From NCBI GenBank assembly GCA_934680015.1, contig CAKUSP010000001.1:274879-338878 (forward strand): 64,000 nt of DNA, in the 5' to 3' direction. The notes under the pieces are model-generated. The model worked only from the letters and a program-made list of their open reading frames with translations. It was not told the origin of the DNA and did no database searches. Below, one piece after another: positions 59,868 to 64,000 of this stretch. Origin of the DNA: an uncultured Bacteroidales bacterium. Lineage in GTDB: Bacteria; Bacteroidota; Bacteroidia; Bacteroidales; UBA932. A program made the translations under genes and the position numbers. Numbering within the stretch: the stretch's first letter is position 1; each line of letters begins with the position of its first letter.

Positions 59868-60002
59868 ATGGAAGAAAAATTGGAAAAATATCAGAGACGA
59901 TTGATCTGTTGCAAAGAAAGTTTGTTGTGCAGCCAAAACTTGGCAGAATTTTATTGGCGGTTCCCAAATTTGACTAAATGTGAACTAATCATCCCAATCT
60001 AG
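59868..60002 (+). CDS. Possible 44-residue protein
   Basis: An ATG three bases after the metallophosphoesterase stop opens 44 codons (MEEKLEKYQRRLICCKESLL, ending CELIIPI). It has no family that I know. It may be the truncated start of a gene lost in the rearrangements that follow. Confidence 0.35.
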   Translation: MEEKLEKYQRRLICCKESLLCSQNLAEFYWRFPNLTKCELIIPI

Positions 60003-60035
60003 CAACTATGTGCGGAACATCTCCCACAGGATGTT

Positions 60036-60350
60036 TCATGCCTTGATGAATCGAAGATGCTGGGCATCGCACCAGAAATTGTGACCGTAGCAATCCGTAC
60101 CAGTGAAGCGCTCTCTGTTCCGGAAATTGACGTAGCGGGAGAAATGTTCCGAATCAAGGCAAGGTTCATCTCCTTCATCACGTCTGTATTCCGATTCTCC
60201 TCCCGAGTCGAGAATCACTTCAATCAGTCTGATGGCCCGTTCCATCTGGTCGTCATAGACAGGTCCGTCGGCTATGTAAGACCATTCGCGCATATATTCT
60301 GCCATCATTCCCAGTTTGACCTTCATTACGGACATGAGATGATACCAGCC
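60036..60350 (-). pseudogene. Fragment of a phage-like hypothetical protein
   Basis: The minus strand reads NENWGWYHLMSVMKVKLGMM, AEYMREWSYIADG, MERAIRLIEVILDSGG and YVNFRNRERF, a style I associate with conserved prophage proteins of unknown function. Upstream (above about 60350) the frame runs into DNA that encodes a transposase on the other strand, so this is a broken gene. Confidence 0.5.
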
Positions 60351-60365
60351 CCAGTTCTCATTCAA

Positions 60366-60662
60366 GGCTGCCGTCACGCTATTAAGTTCAATTGCCGAGA
60401 CCAGTTCATGGTGATGAGCTTTGCTCAGTTCACCGACCGCTCTGGTTTGAGGGATATTGAGACTACACTTAACCTCTGCAGATCCGGCATCAAGGTGATG
60501 TCCAAATCTACGCTTGCAGAGGCCAACGAGAAGAAGGATTGGCGTATTTATCAAGACTTTGCGATGGCTTTGGTTAAGGAAGCCACAGCGCTTTACAAAG
60601 ATGAAAAGCTGCGGATTGGTCTTGAAGAGATGATATATGCGTTCGATAGCAGCACCATATGA
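60366..60662 (+). pseudogene. IS4-family transposase N-terminal fragment
   Basis: The plus strand reads HAIKFNCRDQFMVMSFAQFT, LRDIETTLNL, MSKSTLAEANEKKDWRIYQD and IYAFDSST, the N-terminal domain of IS4-family transposases. It stops just after the DSST motif, at the first catalytic Asp, and the rest of the transposase is missing. The preceding 300 bases belong to the fragment on the minus strand. Confidence 0.75.
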
Positions 60663-60679
60663 CACAAGAAGGATTAGAG

Positions 60680-61086
60680 CATTCGCTTCATCGATTTTTG
60701 AAGAAGGTGTTGTAATAATAATCGCTCGTGGTTCTATAGGAAAACTTGTTGTTGTGGGAACACCTATGGCGATGAACCAGTCGTGTTACGCTCTTCAATC
60801 AAAAAATAGAGAATATGAATACCTGTATTTTCTAACTACTCAACTGATAGATTGTTTAAAAGCTAAAGTAAGTAGGTCTGTATTTAAATCAATAATAGCG
60901 TCTGACATTGAGCATTCAACATTATGCATAGCAACAGAGGATGTTGTATCTGGATTTTGCAAGAAGGAAAATCCTCTGTTTGAAAAGTTAAAAACAAATA
61001 CAATTGAGATTGCAGCTCTCACCAAGCAGCGAGACGAACTTCTGACCCTCTTAATGAACGGTCAAGCATCGGTTGTCAATATCTGA
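60680..61086 (+). pseudogene. Type I restriction specificity subunit (HsdS), C-terminal fragment
   Basis: The frame carries EEGVVIIIARGSIGKLVVVG, TPMAMNQSCYALQ, YLYFLTTQLIDCLKAKV, SVFKSIIASDIEHSTLC and the conserved end TIEIAALTKQRDELLTLLMN. This is most of one target-recognition half and the distal conserved helix of HsdS. The start has been replaced by the transposase fragment. It converges with the Fic gene and overlaps its end by 11 bases. Confidence 0.8.
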
Positions 61087-61963
61087 TTCTGAAATAATCA
61101 ATAAGTTTCTTGTAATAGTCCTGTGCTGTCAGGCAGGTGTCTGTCAGGTAGCCGGGGAGTGTTTTCCATTCGTGTAGACCTCGGTAATAGAACATCTTCA
61201 ACTCGTCCGTGATGATGAACGGAACGATGTCGTGGTTCAGGCATTCCTTGAACATTATCAGACGCCCGACTCTGCCGTTGCCGTCCTGAAAGGGGTGTAT
61301 CGATTCAAAACGCTGATGAAAATCGAGTATGTCCTCAAAGTGTATCGGCTTTTTGTCTCTGTACTCTTTCAGCAGTGCACGCAATTCAAGCCCAACCTTT
61401 TGAGGCGAAGTCGTTTCCATCCCGCCGACCTCGTTCGGCAGCCGTTTGTACTCGCCGACCGCAAACCATGTTTTCGATGCATCGGATGTCCCGCTTTTCA
61501 GCAACCCGTAAAGTTGTTTTATCATGCTTTCCGTCAATGGCTCCTTCGCATGGTCAATTATAAAGTCAATGCAGCGGAAATGATTGGTGGTTTCGATGAT
61601 GTCGTCCACCTTAACTGCGTTGTCCGTGATTCCTATCGTGTTGGTCTCGAATATGTAGCGGGTCTGCTCTTTGGTCAGCTGGCTGCCTTCGATGTGGTTT
61701 GAATTATAGGTCAGGTCAATCTGCGTGCGGTGATATATTCCGCCTTTTGTTCCTGACTCTTTTTGCTCGCGCAATGTCTTCAATAGTGGAGATATTCTGA
61801 TTCTTGCATTCTTGCGCTGCGGAAGAGGTGCGTCGGCAGGTACATTCCATGTCTTGCCGACAAGCTGTGCTCCGGCAATTTTACCTTGAATACAATAGTT
61901 TCTTATTGTACGTTCTGCGACGCCATGTACCGCCGCATATTCTTTGGTAGAGATGTAATCCAT
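61076..61963 (-). CDS. Fic-family protein with N-terminal HTH
   Basis: The 295-residue protein has an N-terminal helix-turn-helix-like segment (YISTKEYAAVHGVAERTIRN), the inhibitory helix motif in TYNSNHIEGSQL (about 82-93) and the catalytic HPFQDGNGRVGR loop near residue 220. Fic enzymes transfer AMP or similar groups to a hydroxyl side chain; the catalytic histidine and the inhibitory glutamate are both present. Fic genes are often placed between hsdS genes in Bacteroidetes type I loci, as here. Its target is unknown. Confidence 0.9.
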   Translation of the reverse strand: MDYISTKEYAAVHGVAERTIRNYCIQGKIAGAQLVGKTWNVPADAPLPQRKNARIRISPLLKTLREQKESGTKGGIYHRTQIDLTYNSNHIEGSQLTKEQTRYIFETNTIGITDNAVKVDDIIETTNHFRCIDFIIDHAKEPLTESMIKQLYGLLKSGTSDASKTWFAVGEYKRLPNEVGGMETTSPQKVGLELRALLKEYRDKKPIHFEDILDFHQRFESIHPFQDGNGRVGRLIMFKECLNHDIVPFIITDELKMFYYRGLHEWKTLPGYLTDTCLTAQDYYKKLIDYFRIRY

Positions 61964-62053
61964 GCTTATCGGTATAAAAAAATAACAAAAGCCGATACAA
62001 AGATAATGTTTCTTGCCGTTATCGGCAAGAAACGGGATGCTTTTTTAGTCGGT

Positions 62054-62692
62054 TTAACCGAAATTATGCCGATAGGATTTGTCTAGACCATGCGCTCTGC
62101 TTAATTCTAAATTCCGACTAGCGTCGGCTTTTACGGCTGCGCCTCGGCAGAGTTCAAACTTCGTTTGGATCTGCGCTCGGCTTGCACGTAAATTATCATT
62201 TATCTGCTTGTTGAGTTCAATTTTGTGGTCTAATGCCGAAAGTGTTTTTCCTATCTACTTTTGGATTGGCATTTTAGGCAGAGTTATTTCTATATTCAAG
62301 AAATTGTTAGGATCGATTCGTTTGTGACTTCCTGATGTATTGGTATTTTGACCGCACAGATAATTTGTGATTCTATCCGAAATCAACAAATAATAGCAAT
62401 ATTGAAAATCTACCACATTTTCATCTACAACAAGAGGCAGGAATTCTGTTGAAGATATTTTATTCTCATTCTGATTATCTATTTTCCAAACCCTTTTGAA
62501 ACGGACATTTAGTTTATTGAACAAAATACATTTGTTCGGAACAACATATTTATTGCTTTGAATGTCAGCTCCATTCAAAATTTCAGGAGTCTTTCCCTCA
62601 TCAAATGAAGGAAGGCTATACAAATTATATGTTACACCTGGTTTAGGAGTGATTGATTTTGATACAAAAGTCGCGATATCTTTAATCTTCAT
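62054..62692 (-). pseudogene. HsdS N-terminal fragment with an in-frame amber stop
   Basis: From ATG 62692 the frame encodes the first target-recognition domain of a type I specificity subunit (IKDIATFVSKSITPKPGVTY, ILNGADIQSNKYVVPNKCIL, DFQYCYYLLISDRITNYLCG, RIDPNNFLNIEITLPKMPIQ). A TAG stops it at 62255. The same frame then continues with IGKTLSALDHKIELNKQIND, the normal central helix, before a GC-rich interspersed repeat and a stop at 62054. The gene has thus lost its function by a nonsense change and a repeat insertion. Confidence 0.78.
62086..62190. repeat. GC-rich interspersed repeat inside hsdS
   Basis: The stretch contains CCGACTAGCGTCGG (62117-62130), CTGCGCCTCGGCAG and ATCTGCGCTCGGC, short palindromes in contrast with the AT-rich flanks. 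It resembles an abundant Bacteroides/Prevotella extragenic repeat that I recall ('CTGCGCCTCGGCAGAGTTC' style). Confidence 0.55.
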
Positions 62693-62710
62693 AGTCTTCA
62701 GATTGATATT

Positions 62711-63721
62711 TTATTCCTTATCCAATATTCTTCTGACTTCCTTATCGAAGTCTGAGTCAATCTGTTGCGTAGGGTCGAACACGGCATATTCATCTTCCGC
62801 CTTTTTCTTTGCCTGTGCCGCAGATATTTTGCCCTTGTCGGGAAGAATTTGATAGCGGCGGAATGTCAGGAATTCATTGACACTGGCGGCGAACTGCTCC
62901 ATATTAAAAGTGTTTTCGCGCTCTATGAGGTCTTCGATATAGTCAAAGTACCCGGTCACGGCGCGTTCCAATTGGCGGATTTCCTTTTCTTGGAGATAGT
63001 TCTTAGCGATGGTTACGTCTGATTTCAGTATGCGGCCGTCCGGGGAGTTCTTCCAAGTTGTCAGTCCCATGTGCTCTTTCGTGTGGTCGGCTTTTGTATA
63101 GACGATTTCCGCAGCTGTCTGCCCTGTGATGGCGTAGTGGAAGCGGTTCTGAACCATCGCATAGAAATCCCTTGTCGTCTGCGAATTTCGGTCGTAGTCT
63201 ATGCTGCACTCGGCATATATGTCAGTAATCTGCTGCCAGATACGGCGTTCGCTTGCCCGGATGGAACGTACTCTTTCGAGCAATTCTCGGAAGTAGTCTT
63301 TCCCGAACAATGCGGTGCCTTGCTTCAAGCGTTCATCATCCAATGCAAAGCCTTTGCGGATATATTCGTTTAGAATCTTAGTTGCCCACTGCCGGAATTT
63401 AGTGGCCTTGGCGGAATTTATACGATAGCCAATAGCAATAATTGCATCCAGATGATAAAATTCCACAGTATGAGTCTGGAATTTATCATCCATAGCTCCG
63501 TGAGGAGTGGTTATTTCCATTTTGGAAACAACCACTTCCTTGTCAAGTTCGCCCTCTTCAAATATGTTCTTCAGATGTTTGCTGACGGCAGGAACGCCGA
63601 CCCCAAACAGCTGCGCCATAGCTTTTTGGGTGCACCATATCGTTTCATCTTTTATGACGACCTGCACTTTGCCGCTATCTTCAGGCATATTGTACAGGAG
63701 GAATTGTACTTCTCGATCCAT
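62711..63721 (-). CDS. RhuM-family protein
   Basis: The 336-residue protein follows the RhuM pattern: VQVVIKDETIWCTQKAMAQL, FGVGVPAVSKHLKNIFEEGE, YHLDAIIAIGYRINSAKATK, FRQWATKILNEYIRKGFALD and, later, FHYAITGQTAAEIVYTKADH. The N-terminal part is helix-turn-helix-like. Named from a Salmonella pathogenicity island, RhuM proteins are very often next to type I restriction genes; the function is unknown. I chose the ATG at 63721, since TACCTTTG (63763-63770, minus strand) lies 41 bases upstream of it. It is followed by hsdS after 18 bases. Confidence 0.85.
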   Translation of the reverse strand: MDREVQFLLYNMPEDSGKVQVVIKDETIWCTQKAMAQLFGVGVPAVSKHLKNIFEEGELDKEVVVSKMEITTPHGAMDDKFQTHTVEFYHLDAIIAIGYRINSAKATKFRQWATKILNEYIRKGFALDDERLKQGTALFGKDYFRELLERVRSIRASERRIWQQITDIYAECSIDYDRNSQTTRDFYAMVQNRFHYAITGQTAAEIVYTKADHTKEHMGLTTWKNSPDGRILKSDVTIAKNYLQEKEIRQLERAVTGYFDYIEDLIERENTFNMEQFAASVNEFLTFRRYQILPDKGKISAAQAKKKAEDEYAVFDPTQQIDSDFDKEVRRILDKE

Positions 63722-63762
63722 ATCGGCTACTTTTGTCGGAAACCATGTGTGTAGCTCCAGGA

Positions 63763-63770
63763 CAAAGGTA
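63763..63770 (-). promoter_or_regulatory. -7 box of the rhuM-hsdS unit
   Basis: TACCTTTG on the minus strand, 41 bases upstream of the rhuM ATG. Confidence 0.6.
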
Positions 63771-63792
63771 GTGAATTTTATGGACTTGATAG

Positions 63793-63923
63793 TTATCCAA
63801 TGTACTTCCGATGGGACATTTTCACATTGAATTGATTCACTTTCGCATAGTGGAGGGTGGTGTCGATTTTGACGTGTCCGAGAATGCACTGGACTTGTTC
63901 TATTGGCATACCCTTGTCTATGG
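63793..63923 (-). pseudogene. Tyrosine recombinase C-terminal fragment
   Basis: The minus strand ends with DKGMPIEQVQCILGHVKIDT, TLHYAKVNQFNVKMSHRKYIG. This is the end of a tyrosine integrase, with the LGH box and the catalytic Tyr in LHYAKV. The rest has been cut off by the IS left end at 63924. Recombinases of this type flip hsdS segments in Bacteroides type I loci. Confidence 0.75.
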
Positions 63924-64000
63924 TATAATACTCCCGGATTTTAGTACAGGTGCTTAAGTTAAAAACAATAACTTTGCACCATGAAGCAGACAAGAAAGAA
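63924..64000 (+). mobile_element. IS3-family element, copy 3, left end
   Basis: TATAATACTCCCGGATTTTA and the following 57 bases are identical to the left end of copy 1 (36603-36679), through the promoter TAACTTTG and the first codons of orfA at 63981 (MKQTRKK). The element continues beyond the window. Confidence 0.85.
63981..64000 (+). CDS. IS3-family transposase OrfA, 5' end (partial)
   Basis: The first six codons and two bases of orfA, identical in sequence to the intact orfA at 36660. The gene is cut by the window edge. Confidence 0.8.

Noticed and set aside
60057..60662. A full 201-residue plus-strand gene
   Set aside because: Only the part from about 60366 matches a transposase. The first 100 codons are antisense to a fragment that looks coding on the minus strand.
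60036..60665. A full 209-residue minus-strand gene
   Set aside because: Its first 90 codons are antisense to the IS4 fragment, so only 60036 to about 60350 is plausible coding DNA.

Overview
The window is chromosomal DNA of a Bacteroidales bacterium, probably gut-associated and probably assembled from a metagenome. The evidence is the promoter type (TTTG, about 20 bases, TAnnTTTG) in front of many genes, A-rich ribosome binding sites, a SusC/SusD outer-membrane locus under an ECF sigma/FecR pair, many Bacteroidetes lipoproteins, and several AAA+ ATPases with DUF4143 tails. No genus can be named from what is visible. There is one tRNA (Asp), no rRNA and no CRISPR array.

Layout. 1-13.5 kb is mostly housekeeping: the end of xseA with xseB, tRNA-Asp, an operon of an unknown gene with mnmA and mgsA, then sdaA, pyrG, a Nudix enzyme, a SprT-like protease, a lipocalin, lrgAB and a cytidylate-kinase-like gene. 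A solitary CARF-nuclease of the Card1/Can2 (DUF1887) type sits among them with no CRISPR system in view. 13.5-16.9 kb holds an ADP-ribosylglycohydrolase, an NrtR-type Nudix regulator with two matching palindromic operators at its promoter, and several families of short palindromic repeats. 16.9-19.7 kb has a DUF4143 ATPase, a prolyl-tRNA editing protein and the wreck of another ATPase.

19.9-32.2 kb is a polysaccharide-utilisation-like locus: ECF sigma, FecR anti-sigma, a SusC with an N-terminal STN signalling domain, SusD, a DUF5018 lipoprotein, two DUF4434 lipoproteins that look like unusual glycoside hydrolases, and a DUF4886 protein with its own promoter. 32.5-36.5 kb has a LytTR regulator with a phosphodiester glycosidase, a small membrane protein and two tandem paralogous lipoproteins that share a nearly identical 5' segment.

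36.6-44.6 kb is an insertion: an internally deleted IS3-family copy, then AT-rich phage DNA encoding a 2,164-residue protein that resembles the giant RNA-polymerase polypeptide of crAss-like phages (DFDIN motif where DFDID is expected), then a second IS right end that cuts the next phage gene. 45-47.4 kb is a fimbrillin-like/BspA-repeat surface protein preceded by a coupled small ORF.

48.2-64 kb is a scarred accessory region. It holds a DpnII-type endonuclease fused by deletion to the tail of a DNA methyltransferase, a visibly GC-richer five-gene ECF-sigma operon ending in a SUMF1-hydrolase fusion, a NERD protein, an AlbA_2/Schlafen-type ATPase, a DUF2971 protein, a candidate small RNA, two divergent DUF4143 ATPases, a metallophosphoesterase, and the remains of a type I restriction locus (two hsdS pieces, Fic, RhuM, a truncated tyrosine integrase). 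Another copy of the same IS cuts the integrase at the right edge. Base composition statements are by eye; family names are from recognised motifs, without database searches.
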